Numbered from the stretch's first letter, positions 1 to 7,179 are shown. The stretch: 15,331 bases of DNA from JADJOY01 sp964450125 (GCA_964450125.1 CAYVDO010000179.1:1-15331); one strand, 5' to 3'. The notes: generated by a model from the letters alone, not told the origin. Numbers and translations: made by a program.

Positions 1-29
1 CAGCCCGAAGTCAGCGCTCTGCGCGTACT

Positions 30-941
30 TCAGGCGAGACCGGCCAGCGATTTCACTTTGTCGAGCCGCGCGCGGACGTCCGGAAACGCGAAGCGATCGC
101 GGTAGCCGGGCAAGAGCTTCTCGAGCTCGCCGATGCGCTTGGCGGGATCGGGGTGGGTCTTGAAGAGCACCGAGCTCTTGTAACCGACGATGCCGCCGAG
201 GGTGTTGAGGAAGGTCTCGAGCCCCTTGGGGTTGTAGCCGACGCGCGACGCGAACTCGGTGCCCAGCCGATCGGCCTCGTATTCCTTGGTCTGATCGAGG
301 CCGGTCTCGAAAATCACCTTGGTGGCTTCGTCGACCAGACCCGCGAACATCTCCGGATTCGCTTCCAGCGCGGCTGCGCCCGCTTGCGCCGCGCCTTGCA
401 GGATTTTGCCGCGCTGCAGCACCGTGATGGTGTGTTTCTGGGTGACGTGCGCGATCTCGTGGCCGATGACGCCGGCGAGCTCGGCCTCGCTCTTGCAGCC
501 TTTGATGGTGCCTTTGGTGATGAACACGTAGCCACCGGGAGCGGCCAGCGCATTCGGGGCGTCGTCGTTGAGCACCAGGAAGTGGTAGGGGATGTCGGGG
601 CGATCGGAGTTCAGCGCGATCGCGGAACCCAGGGTGTTCACGTATTTGTTCAGGATCGCCGCCTGATTGCCCGCTCCGCGGTACTCGCCGCCGAATCGGT
701 TCACGATCTGCACCGCGATGGCGCCGCCGATCGCCACTTCCTCTTCGTACGCGATCGGCGCCACGCCCTCCAGCGCCGTGCCGGCGCCGCCCACGATGCC
801 CGCGAGCTTTTTGTCGCCGGTCGCCGCGTACGTGATGTTCTGGGCGGCCTTGCCGAGCCCGGAGCAGCCGCTGGTCGATGTGATGAGCGCCGTGGCGGCA
901 ACGCAGATCGCGAGCGCGGCCGCGAGGGTGATTCGGGTCAT
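30..941 (-). CDS. M48-family zinc metalloprotease, probable lipoprotein
   Basis: Predicted M48 peptidase of 303 aa acting in the periplasm or at the outer membrane; relatives such as BepA/LoiP degrade misfolded envelope proteins. The zinc site is visible: HEIAH at residues 161-165, with the third ligand probably E222 in the EYEADRLG motif (residues 220-227). The THPDPAKRI segment (262-270) matches the conserved C-terminal M48 block. The N-terminus is a signal sequence (hydrophobic residues 4-20) ending in a Cys at 26; the preceding T-S-G is a weak lipobox, so lipidation is likely but not certain. The start at 941 is chosen because GAAGGAG sits 7 nt upstream. An alternative ATG at 968 overlaps the upstream stop codon (ATGA) and would add 9 residues. 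The gene lies 23 bp behind the SH3b gene and is probably cotranscribed with it. Family assignment is secure; the substrate is unknown. Confidence 0.93.
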   Translation of the reverse strand: MTRITLAAALAICVAATALITSTSGCSGLGKAAQNITYAATGDKKLAGIVGGAGTALEGVAPIAYEEEVAIGGAIAVQIVNRFGGEYRGAGNQAAILNKYVNTLGSAIALNSDRPDIPYHFLVLNDDAPNALAAPGGYVFITKGTIKGCKSEAELAGVIGHEIAHVTQKHTITVLQRGKILQGAAQAGAAALEANPEMFAGLVDEATKVIFETGLDQTKEYEADRLGTEFASRVGYNPKGLETFLNTLGGIVGYKSSVLFKTHPDPAKRIGELEKLLPGYRDRFAFPDVRARLDKVKSLAGLA

Positions 942-948
942 CGTCTTG

Positions 949-955
949 CTCCTTC
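949..955 (-). promoter_or_regulatory. Shine-Dalgarno site of the M48 protease gene
   Basis: GAAGGAG on the minus strand, 7 nt before the ATG at 941. It decides the start in favour of 941 over the ATG at 968, which overlaps the stop of the preceding gene but has no comparable site. Confidence 0.7.
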
Positions 956-964
956 GCGGGGCAC

Positions 965-1495
965 TCATTCCGCGTACTCGCCGAGCTTGCCTTCCTTGAG
1001 GAAGCCCTCGATCTCCTTCTTGGAGATGGCCATCTGTTCCATGCGCTTCACCGCGGCCACCGACTCCGGTGAGATCGCCTTGGCCTGGGCGTATTTCTCT
1101 GCCATCGGGCTCAGGCCGCGCGCGGCGCGTCCCGACTCGGCTTCCTTCACGTAGTCGTTGCGCGAGCCACCGGCGCCGAGATTCGCGAGCACGCTGCCGC
1201 CGGTGTCCGGCTTCTGGGCCGAGACCTTGAGCTTGTGCACCCAGCCGGTCTTGGCGGCGGCGTGCACCTGAATCCACGACCCGTCGCGGCTCACGACCGT
1301 GAGCTCGGTGCCGCGGGCTACGGGCGCGACCTCGGCGGCGCCGGCGTCGGCGGCGGCGCGCAGCGTGACGCCCTCGGCGCGCACGTAGAGGGTCTCGGCG
1401 CGTGCGATGCCGACGAGACCGAGTAACACGGCGGCTGCGGCGAGCGCCGTGCCGATCGCGTGGGATCCACGAAAGCGGGAGCGCTTCTCCGTCAT
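965..1495 (-). CDS. Exported protein with bacterial SH3 domain
   Basis: A 176-aa secreted protein. Residues 1-33 form a Sec signal peptide: a basic start (EKRSRFRG), a hydrophobic core at about 14-31, and an A-R-A cleavage site. Residues 36-92 look like a bacterial SH3b domain, with the pattern YVRAEGVTLRAAAD, then GTELTV, GSWIQV and GWVHK typical of SH3_3-type folds that bind peptidoglycan or peptides. The C-terminal half (about 100-176) is charged and helical, ends in EGFLKEGKLGEYAE, and has no family I recognise. The gene is directly upstream of the M48 protease, with their stop and an alternative start overlapping as ATGA, so the two are probably translated together and may work together at the cell wall. 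That partnership is inferred from position. The ATG at 1495 is preceded only by a distant purine-rich stretch. Confidence 0.85.
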   Translation of the reverse strand: MTEKRSRFRGSHAIGTALAAAAVLLGLVGIARAETLYVRAEGVTLRAAADAGAAEVAPVARGTELTVVSRDGSWIQVHAAAKTGWVHKLKVSAQKPDTGGSVLANLGAGGSRNDYVKEAESGRAARGLSPMAEKYAQAKAISPESVAAVKRMEQMAISKKEIEGFLKEGKLGEYAE

Positions 1496-1550
1496 GGTGC
1501 GATTCGTCCCTCTCCGAGCGCGGCCAGCGCAGCGCGCGGCTCGTCAGCGT

Positions 1551-1568
1551 CCGATCGAGATCGATCGG
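1551..1568. promoter_or_regulatory. Operator-like 18-bp palindrome
   Basis: CCGATCGA and TCGATCGG form a perfect 8-bp inverted repeat separated by GA. It lies immediately downstream of the predicted -10 box (1576-1581, minus strand), so it would cover about +1 to +18 of the SH3b-M48 transcript, a classical repressor position. The binding protein is unknown; the adjacent TetR regulator is one candidate. The sequence is rich in CGATCG, which is common in GC-rich genomes, so chance is possible. Confidence 0.45.
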
Positions 1569-1575
1569 CTCTCGG

Positions 1576-1604
1576 CATTTACCTCCCGGCCCCAGACCGG
1601 TCAA
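1576..1604 (-). promoter_or_regulatory. Candidate sigma70-type promoter for SH3b-M48 pair
   Basis: On the minus strand TTGACC (1604-1599) is followed after 17 bp by TAAATG (1581-1576). The -35 box is five of six to consensus; the -10 box is weaker. Transcription would begin near 1569, giving a leader of about 74 nt before the ATG at 1495. Confidence 0.4.
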
Positions 1605-1737
1605 TGCAGCGTAATGCCGTCGTGGCCCAAATGCCTGGGCGTCTTCCGCCGAGCTTCGTGGCGTCATCGCCGTGGCGCGTGGCTTCACCGCAGCGCGCGT
1701 CCGCGGCGGAAGCGAAACCGATATTCGACCCGTAGAC

Positions 1738-1765
1738 TTGACGTTACGATCCTCGAAACGATAAT
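1738..1765 (+). promoter_or_regulatory. Candidate sigma70-type promoter for TetR gene
   Basis: TTGACG (1738-1743), 16-bp spacer, GATAAT (1760-1765), five of six matches in each box, inside the only AT-rich patch of the region. Transcription would start near 1772, leaving a leader of about 100 nt before the ATG at 1873. A direct repeat ACGAT (1746-1750 and 1758-1762) lies in the spacer and -10 region; its meaning is unclear. Confidence 0.5.
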
Positions 1766-1859
1766 TTCAAAAAATGACGACTCGACGTCGTGCCCCGTCC
1801 CGGCCGGCGTTGCACGCGGCCAGCACCGAGATGAGCGCATCGAAAGATCGGCGTGATTT

Positions 1860-1866
1860 GGAGGGG
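1860..1866 (+). promoter_or_regulatory. Shine-Dalgarno site of the TetR gene
   Basis: GGAGGGG placed 6 nt before the ATG at 1873. It supports translation starting upstream of the repeat copy, so that the repeat is translated as the N-terminus of the regulator. The earlier in-frame ATG at 1774 has no such site and would make a nearly leaderless message. Confidence 0.65.
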
Positions 1867-1872
1867 TCAAGA

Positions 1873-2694
1873 ATGGCACGCGCCAAAGGCGCGCCGCGAG
1901 CGCAGCGAAGCGACTTGGGGGTGGGGCCCCACGAAAACCGCGCTTTTCGTGGGGCGGGGGGCTTGAAAAGCCCCCCGAGAAAACATCAGCTAGCGCTCGA
2001 GGAAGCGCGCAGCGCATCCTCGAGCGCTAGCTCCGCCGACACGGCCAAGCCGCGGATCCGCGAAGCCCGCCGCAACCTCTATCGTCAGGCGATCCTCGAG
2101 GCGGCGGAGAAGGTATTCGCCGAGGAGGGTTTCGAGGGCGCCAAGATGCAGCACATCGCGTCCGAGGCCGGCATCTCGCTCGGTACGCTCTACGGCATCT
2201 TCGACGGCAAGACCGAGCTCTACAGCGCCATCCAGGAGACCCGCGGCGCCGAGATGCTCGAGCACGTGGCGCAGGAAGCGGCACGCGGCGAGAGCGTCAT
2301 CGACTTCGTGCTGGCCGGCATCGCGGCCTACGTGCGTTTCCTGGTGGCGCGGCCGAACTACCTGCGCATGCATCTGCGCGACGGCCACGCGTGGGGAATT
2401 TTCGACACCCTCAAGGTGGCGGCGCAGGAAGAGCAGTGGACGCGCGGCTTCGACCTCCTCGAGACCACGTTCGCCCGCGGCATCGAGGAGGGTGTGTTCG
2501 TGTCGCTGGACCCCGCCCTGATGGCGCGGATCACCCTCGCCACCCACCAGATCTGGATGGCGGAGTGGGTGGAGAAGGGCATGAGCGGCGATCCCGCCGA
2601 GTTGGTCCGCGCCATCCAAGCGCACACCTTGCGTGCCTTCTGCCGGCCGGGAGTGGTCACGGAGTGGATGGCGAAGCTCGGCGCGCACGACTGA
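1873..2694 (+). CDS. TetR/AcrR-family transcriptional regulator with repeat-encoded N-terminus
   Basis: Predicted 273-aa ligand-responsive repressor. The TetR DNA-binding domain spans about residues 66-112: IREARRNLYRQAILEAAEKV forms helix 1, and the helix-turn-helix runs through KMQHIASEAGISLGTLYGIF (91-110). The remaining 160 residues are the helical ligand-binding and dimerisation part; no ligand can be read from it. Typical members are 190-220 aa and begin 5-20 residues before helix 1. Here about 55 extra residues precede it, and residues 2-54 are encoded by a copy of the structured repeat (1876-2032). No ATG occurs between the repeat and helix 1; only in-frame TTG or GTG codons within the repeat (1915, 1921, 1963) are alternatives. 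The gene stands 47 bp before the dehydrogenase-GMC-ALDH genes in the same direction and probably controls them. Confidence 0.9.
   Translation: MARAKGAPRAQRSDLGVGPHENRAFRGAGGLKSPPRKHQLALEEARSASSSASSADTAKPRIREARRNLYRQAILEAAEKVFAEEGFEGAKMQHIASEAGISLGTLYGIFDGKTELYSAIQETRGAEMLEHVAQEAARGESVIDFVLAGIAAYVRFLVARPNYLRMHLRDGHAWGIFDTLKVAAQEEQWTRGFDLLETTFARGIEEGVFVSLDPALMARITLATHQIWMAEWVEKGMSGDPAELVRAIQAHTLRAFCRPGVVTEWMAKLGAHD
1876..2032 (-). repeat. Structured repeat, copy A (inside TetR coding region)
   Basis: Read on the minus strand from 2032 to 1876. First is a perfect 16-bp inverted repeat (arms 2017-2032 and 1988-2003, 13-nt loop). It abuts GATGTTTTCTC (1987-1977). Next is a 10-bp perfect hairpin with loop TTC (1955-1977), an 11-bp perfect hairpin (1927-1954), and a core at 1885-1920 that matches copy B at 34 of 36 positions. 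A 6-bp hairpin, CGCGCC-AAA-GGCGCG on the plus strand (1879-1893), closes the element. The boundaries are approximate. The matching copy lies at 9187-9337 in the opposite orientation. The copy is read through in frame by the TetR gene. I do not recognise it as a named family. Confidence 0.8.
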
Positions 2695-2741
2695 AGGCCG
2701 CGCGCGCCGCAACACCGACGACGGGGAAGCGAGGGTAGGCC

Positions 2742-3788
2742 ATGGCGGCGACGCGATCGCTGGTGACGGGAGGGCTCGGCCTGGTGGGACGCGATCTGGT
2801 GCGCGCGCTGGTGGCGCGCGGCGATCAGGTCACCGTGGTGGATCTCGGCGTCGGTCGCGCGCCGCTGCCCGAAGGCGTACGCGGGCTCGCCGTCGACATC
2901 CGCGACGCCGCGGCGGTGCGCGCGGCGTGCGAAGGCCAAGACGTGGTTTTCCACACTGCGTCGATCGTCCACACCCGCCGCAACCGCGAGGAAGACGTGC
3001 GCGCCGTGAACGTCGACGGCACGCGCAACATCCTGGAAGGATGCCGCGCCGCGCGCGTGCCGCGGCTCGTCTACGTGTCGAGCGCCAGCGTCGTCTACGA
3101 AGGGCACGACATGGAGGCGGGCGACGAATCGCTGCCGTACGCGCGCGTCACGCTCGCGCCCTACGCCGCGACCAAGGTGATCGCGGAGCGCGAGGTGCTG
3201 GAGGCCAACGGCGTGGGAGGTGTGGCCACGTGCGCGATCCGGCCGCACGTGGTCTTCGGCCCCGGCGACGTGCGTTTCCTGCCGGCGATCGTGGGTCGCG
3301 GCCGCGCCGGGAAGCTCACCTTCAAGGTCGGGCTCGCCGACAAGCTCTCGGACTTCACGTACGTCGAGAACGTGACCGATTCCTTGCTCGCTGCGGACGC
3401 GGCGCTGGCGCGGCCGAGTTCGCCGGCGGCGGGTCAGGCCTACTTCATCACCAACGGTGAGCCGATGGCGTTCTGGGATTTCGTGGCGACCATCGCTGAC
3501 GCCATGGGCTTCGCGAAGCCCCGCTACCGCATGCCGTACTCGGTGGCGTACGCGGTGGCCACGATCGTCGAGACCCTGGACACGCTGCGCGGCGGCACGT
3601 TCGGCGAGGAGGGGCGGCTCTCGCGCTTCAGTGTTCGCTATCTGTGCACCCACCACTGGTTCAAGATCGACAAGGCACGCCGCGACCTCGGCTGGTCGCC
3701 GCGGGTATCGATCCGCGAAGGCATCGCACGCACCCTCGCAGCGCTGGCGGAGTCGCAAGCGCCGGCAGGCGCCGCGAAAGCCGCATGA
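2742..3788 (+). CDS. NAD(P)-dependent 3-beta-HSD/NSDHL-like dehydrogenase
   Basis: A 348-aa extended short-chain dehydrogenase. The Rossmann motif TGGLGLVG is at residues 9-16, the catalytic Ser in YVSSASVVYEG (111-121), and the YxxxK pair in YAATK (Y141, K145). The segments IRPHVVFGPGD (166-176), DFTYVEN (204-210), FITNGEPMAFWDF (235-247) and HHWFKIDKARRDLGWSP (304-320) are hallmarks of the 3-beta-hydroxysteroid dehydrogenase / sterol-4-alpha-carboxylate 3-dehydrogenase branch rather than sugar epimerases. MPYSVAYAVATIVETL (264-279) may dock on membranes, as in NSDHL. It likely oxidises a 3-hydroxy group on a sterol-like or beta-hydroxy-acid lipid, possibly with decarboxylation; the true substrate is unknown. 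OleD-type reductases are the main alternative. The ATG at 2742 follows a GAGGGT site. Its stop overlaps the GMC start (ATGA), so the two are translationally coupled. Confidence 0.88.
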   Translation: MAATRSLVTGGLGLVGRDLVRALVARGDQVTVVDLGVGRAPLPEGVRGLAVDIRDAAAVRAACEGQDVVFHTASIVHTRRNREEDVRAVNVDGTRNILEGCRAARVPRLVYVSSASVVYEGHDMEAGDESLPYARVTLAPYAATKVIAEREVLEANGVGGVATCAIRPHVVFGPGDVRFLPAIVGRGRAGKLTFKVGLADKLSDFTYVENVTDSLLAADAALARPSSPAAGQAYFITNGEPMAFWDFVATIADAMGFAKPRYRMPYSVAYAVATIVETLDTLRGGTFGEEGRLSRFSVRYLCTHHWFKIDKARRDLGWSPRVSIREGIARTLAALAESQAPAGAAKAA

Positions 3789-5422
3789 GCGACGAAGTCT
3801 TCGATTACGTCGTGATCGGCGGCGGCTCGGCCGGCTCGATGGCTGCAGCCGAGCTGGCCAGCGATCCCCGCGTGCGCGTGCTGGTGCTCGAAGCCGGCGA
3901 CGCGGCCGAGCGCAACCCCGAGACGTTGCGCGCCGATGGCTACCAGCAGGCGTTCCTGAACGAACGGCTCATGTGGGATCGGTTCACGCCGCCACAACCG
4001 GGGCTCGGCGGCAATCGCGTGTTCGTGGGTACCGGCCGCGGCATGGGCGGCAGCGGCTCGATCAACGCGATGGTCTACACCCGCGGCGCCGCCCACGACT
4101 ACGACGCGTGGAACGTCCCGGGCTGGGGCTGGCGCGACGTCGCTCCGGTCTTCGACGAGATCGAGCGCACGCTCACGCCGTCCCGTCGCGAGCCCACTCA
4201 GTTCACGGAGGCCTGCATCGCTTCCGCGGAAGCGCAGGGCTTCCGCCGCAAGGAAGACCTGAACGACGGCGCGCTCGCCGGCTTCCTCGGCTACGAGTGG
4301 ATGAATTACCGCGGTAACGAGCGCCGCAGCTCGTACGTCGCGTTCCTGAAGCCTCGGCTCGCTCAGCCCAATCTCACCGTCGAGACCGGCGCGCTGGTGA
4401 ACCGGATCGTGTTCGACGCATTCCGCCGTGCGGTGGAGGTGGAGGCCGAGATCGGCGGCGCGCCGCGGCGCTTCGGGCTTCGCGACGGCTCGGGCGAGGT
4501 GATCGTCGCGGCCGGCGCGCTCGAGACCCCGCGCATCCTGGAGCGTTCCGGTGTGGGCCGTGGCGCCGAGCTTCGCGCCCACGGCATCGCCGAGGTCGCG
4601 GACCTTCCGGGCGTGGGCGAGAACCTCCACGATCACCCCAACGTGCCGCTCTTCGTGTGGGGACGGCGGCTCACCGACTGCAAGTACGTCCAGCTCTACG
4701 GCTTCCACCGTGCCAATCCGGAAGCCGCGCTGCCTGCAGGCGAAGCCGATAGCTGCTTCGTCTTCTACACGGCGCGCTCGTCGATCCGCGAGGCGGCCGT
4801 GAAGCTCGGTCCCACCAAGGTGCTGCCGCCGGCGCTCTTCGCGAAGCCGTGGGCGCGCCACGCCGTGCGGGCGCTCCTCGGTGCGGTGATGGCGAGCCCT
4901 CCGGCGAGCTACGTGCTCGGGCGCATGTACGGGATCATCGTGATCCTGGGAAAGCCCGAGAGCCGCGGGCGCGTACGGCTCACGTCGGCGGATCCGCGCG
5001 CATCGGGCCTCGTCGATCCCGCGTACCTCTCGGACCCGCGCGACCTCGACACGCTGGTGCGCGGAGTCGAGTGGGCGCGGCGCATCGTGTCCACGCCGCC
5101 GCTCGCGGACTGGGGCTCGCGGCCGGTGAGTGGCGCGGCGGCGAGCCCCGCGCGCGGCCGCATCGAGGCCTTCATCCGTTCCAATTTGATCACCACGTAC
5201 CACTTCGCTGGGAGCTGCCGCATGGGCGCGGATCCGGCGAGCGTCGCCGACGAGCGGTTGCGGCTCCGCGGCGTCAGCGGCGTGCGCGTCGCCGATGCGT
5301 CCGTGCTGCCGCACACACCGGTCTCCGCGCTCAACGCGCCCAGCATGCTGGTCGGCTTTCGCGCGGCCCGCTTCGCCCTCGAAGAGCGGCTCGCCGATCG
5401 CGAGCAGGCGGCGAGCGCCTGA
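3785..5422 (+). CDS. GMC-family FAD-dependent oxidoreductase
   Basis: A 545-aa glucose-methanol-choline oxidoreductase, related to choline dehydrogenase and long-chain alcohol oxidases. The FAD-binding GGGSAG is at residues 12-17, with the ribose-binding acid in VLVLEAGD (32-39). The second GMC signature appears as GRGMGGSGSINAMVYTRG (about 86-103), and the substrate-side GMC pattern as AAGALETPRIL. The C-terminal active-site pair is present: H473 in TYHFAGSCRMG and N517 in LNAPSMLVG, the His/Asn arrangement common in the family. It is expected to oxidise an alcohol to an aldehyde or ketone, using oxygen or another acceptor. The start at 3785 overlaps the stop of the dehydrogenase gene as ATGA and matches the usual N-terminus right before the FAD motif. 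An aldehyde dehydrogenase follows 50 bp downstream, suggesting successive oxidation of one substrate. No transmembrane segment is evident. Confidence 0.93.
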   Translation: MSDEVFDYVVIGGGSAGSMAAAELASDPRVRVLVLEAGDAAERNPETLRADGYQQAFLNERLMWDRFTPPQPGLGGNRVFVGTGRGMGGSGSINAMVYTRGAAHDYDAWNVPGWGWRDVAPVFDEIERTLTPSRREPTQFTEACIASAEAQGFRRKEDLNDGALAGFLGYEWMNYRGNERRSSYVAFLKPRLAQPNLTVETGALVNRIVFDAFRRAVEVEAEIGGAPRRFGLRDGSGEVIVAAGALETPRILERSGVGRGAELRAHGIAEVADLPGVGENLHDHPNVPLFVWGRRLTDCKYVQLYGFHRANPEAALPAGEADSCFVFYTARSSIREAAVKLGPTKVLPPALFAKPWARHAVRALLGAVMASPPASYVLGRMYGIIVILGKPESRGRVRLTSADPRASGLVDPAYLSDPRDLDTLVRGVEWARRIVSTPPLADWGSRPVSGAAASPARGRIEAFIRSNLITTYHFAGSCRMGADPASVADERLRLRGVSGVRVADASVLPHTPVSALNAPSMLVGFRAARFALEERLADREQAASA

Positions 5423-5472
5423 TCCCGCGCCCGCGCGCCCGCCGCGCGGCAGCACCTTCTCGGAGCCTCCTC

Positions 5473-7074
5473 ATGACTGCTTCCAGCGTCGCCGCCGTCG
5501 AGAGTCTGTCGCAGCTCGTGTCGCGCCCGACCACGATCGCGTGCAGCGATCCGGCCACCGGCGCCCCGCTCGGCGAGGTTCCCGTCATCGGTGCCGAAGA
5601 GGTGCGTGCGATCGTGCGCCGCTCGCGCGCCGCTCAGGAGCGCTGGGCGGCGACCTCGTTCGAGACACGCCGCCGCGTGCTCCGTCACATGCTCGATCAC
5701 GTGCTGGCCAACGTGGACGAGCTGGCGGAGCTGATCGTGCGCGACTCGGGGAAGATCCGCGAGCATGCGCTGGTCGAGATCTGGCCCGTTTGCGAGAAGC
5801 TCAAGACCACCATGGCCACGGGCGAGCAGCACCTGCGTCCCGAGCCGGTCTCCGCAGGGCTCTTCAAGCACAAGCGCGCCCGCATCGAGTATCCGCCGCT
5901 CGGCGTGATCGGCATCATCGCGCCCTGGAATTACCCGCTGCAGAACGTGCTGGGGCCGGCGGTGCCGGCGCTCTTCGCCGGCAACGGCGTGGTGGTGAAG
6001 GTCTCCGAGTGGACGAGCTTTTCGGCGGCGCGCATCCAGCGCATCTTCGACGAAGCGCTCGCTGCGGTGGGACAGTCCACGGACCTGGTTCGGATCATCA
6101 CCGGCTACGGCGAGACCGGTGCGGCGCTGGTGAGCTCGGGCGTCGAGAAGATCATCTTCACGGGCTCGGTGACGAACGGTCGGCGCGTGCTCGCGGAGAG
6201 CGCCAAGACGCTCACGCCCGTGATCCTCGAGCTGGGTGGCAAGGATCCGCTGATCGTGTGCGACGACGCCGATCTCGAGCAGGCCGCGCACGCGGCGATT
6301 GGTGGGGCGTTCGTGTCGTGCGGGCAGAACTGCATCGCACCCGAGCGCATCTTGGTGTTCGACGCGGTCTACGACGCGTTCGAGAAGCGGGTGGCCGAGA
6401 TCGTCGGCGCCTTCCGTCAGGGCCCGCCGCTCGCCGGCTCGATCGTGGACGTGGGTGCCATGACCATGCCCGCGCAGGTCGACATCGTCGAGAAGCTGGT
6501 GAACGACGCCGTCGCCAAGGGCGCGCGCGCGATCGTGGGAGGCAAACGGCGTACGATCGGCGGTGGCCGCTATTTCGAGCCCACGGTGCTTTCGGGAGTG
6601 ACGCCGGACATGGCGATCTTCCAGGAAGAGACGTTCGGGCCCGTGCTGGCGCTGGTTCGGGTGCGGGACGAGGAAGAGGCGATCCGGGTGGCGAACGGCA
6701 CCGAGTTCGGGCTCTCGAGCGCGGTATTCAGCCGCGACCACGGCCGCGCCGAGCGCATCGGCGCGCGGCTCGTCGCGGGCAGCACCAACGTCAACGACTT
6801 CGGCCTTCACTACATGGCGCAAGCGCTGCCGTTCGGCGGCGTGAAGGCCTCGGGGTTCGGCCGTCTCAACGGGCGCGAAGGGCTGCGCGCGTGCACCAAC
6901 CCGAAAGCGGTGCTCACGGACCGCTTCCCGATCCACATCCCGCCCAAGATGTACCCGATCGGCGCCGGAGATTACGCGCGGCTCAAGGGCGTGTTGGGCC
7001 TGCTCTACGGTCGCGGTGTCGGCGCGAGGTTGCGCGCGTTGGGCGGCATTCTCGGCGCTGCACGTCGGAGCTGA
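5473..7074 (+). CDS. NAD(P)-dependent aldehyde dehydrogenase
   Basis: A 533-aa member of the ALDH superfamily, converting an aldehyde to a carboxylic acid. The N-terminal NAD-binding part contains APWNYPLQN (about 153-161) and FTGSVTNG; the general base is E253 in LELGGKDP and the catalytic nucleophile is C287 in CGQNCIAPER. Their 34-residue spacing is the usual one. QEETFGPVL and PFGGVKASGFGR follow in the expected order. About 50 residues beyond the core (IHIPPKMYPIG to the end) form a basic and hydrophobic tail, containing GVLGLLYGRGVGARLRALGG, which may bind membrane, as in fatty aldehyde dehydrogenases. The ATG at 5473 is preceded by GGAG at a 7-nt distance. The gene is last in the dehydrogenase-GMC-ALDH series and probably takes the aldehyde made by the GMC enzyme. 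The substrate is unproven. Confidence 0.94.
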   Translation: MTASSVAAVESLSQLVSRPTTIACSDPATGAPLGEVPVIGAEEVRAIVRRSRAAQERWAATSFETRRRVLRHMLDHVLANVDELAELIVRDSGKIREHALVEIWPVCEKLKTTMATGEQHLRPEPVSAGLFKHKRARIEYPPLGVIGIIAPWNYPLQNVLGPAVPALFAGNGVVVKVSEWTSFSAARIQRIFDEALAAVGQSTDLVRIITGYGETGAALVSSGVEKIIFTGSVTNGRRVLAESAKTLTPVILELGGKDPLIVCDDADLEQAAHAAIGGAFVSCGQNCIAPERILVFDAVYDAFEKRVAEIVGAFRQGPPLAGSIVDVGAMTMPAQVDIVEKLVNDAVAKGARAIVGGKRRTIGGGRYFEPTVLSGVTPDMAIFQEETFGPVLALVRVRDEEEAIRVANGTEFGLSSAVFSRDHGRAERIGARLVAGSTNVNDFGLHYMAQALPFGGVKASGFGRLNGREGLRACTNPKAVLTDRFPIHIPPKMYPIGAGDYARLKGVLGLLYGRGVGARLRALGGILGAARRS

Positions 7075-7080
7075 GGCTGC

Positions 7081-7097
7081 CCGCGCGACCCGCGCGG
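7081..7097. terminator. Weak terminator-like hairpin after ALDH gene
   Basis: CCGCGCG and CGCGCGG form a perfect 7-bp stem with an ACC loop, 6 bp after the ALDH stop codon. No T-run follows, so it is at best a pause or 3'-end protection site. Confidence 0.25.
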
Positions 7098-7135
7098 ATC
7101 CCGCGGCGCACGATGGTACGCGGCTGCGCGGTCGT

Positions 7136-7179
7136 GCATGCTGGGGCGCGGGCGGCGAGGGACGGGCCGCGCAGCATGC
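7136..7179. other. Hairpin between ALDH and SGNH genes
   Basis: GCATGCT and AGCATGC pair at the base. After a GGG bulge on the left arm, GCGCGG and CCGCGC extend the stem to about 13 bp around a G-rich loop. It covers the ATG at 7138 that would give the longest form of the next gene, which is one reason to place that start further downstream. Its function is unknown. Confidence 0.4.

Larger units (their letters stand above)
1496..1872. other. Divergent intergenic region
   Basis: A 377-bp gap between the minus-strand SH3b gene and the plus-strand TetR gene. It holds a minus-strand promoter with an adjoining palindrome (1551-1604), a plus-strand promoter (1738-1765) and the TetR Shine-Dalgarno site (1860-1866). 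The stretch at about 1740-1775 is clearly more AT-rich than its surroundings. I see no small gene or RNA in the remainder. Confidence 0.6.

Noticed and set aside
30..1688. Single 552-residue protein covering both minus-strand genes
   Set aside because: The upstream half is an out-of-frame reading of the SH3b gene; the true M48 start with a good ribosome site is at 941.
1774..1872. Extended TetR start at ATG 1774
   Set aside because: It would make an almost leaderless message just downstream of the predicted promoter, while ATG 1873 has a strong GGAGGGG site. The extra 33 residues resemble no TetR N-terminus.
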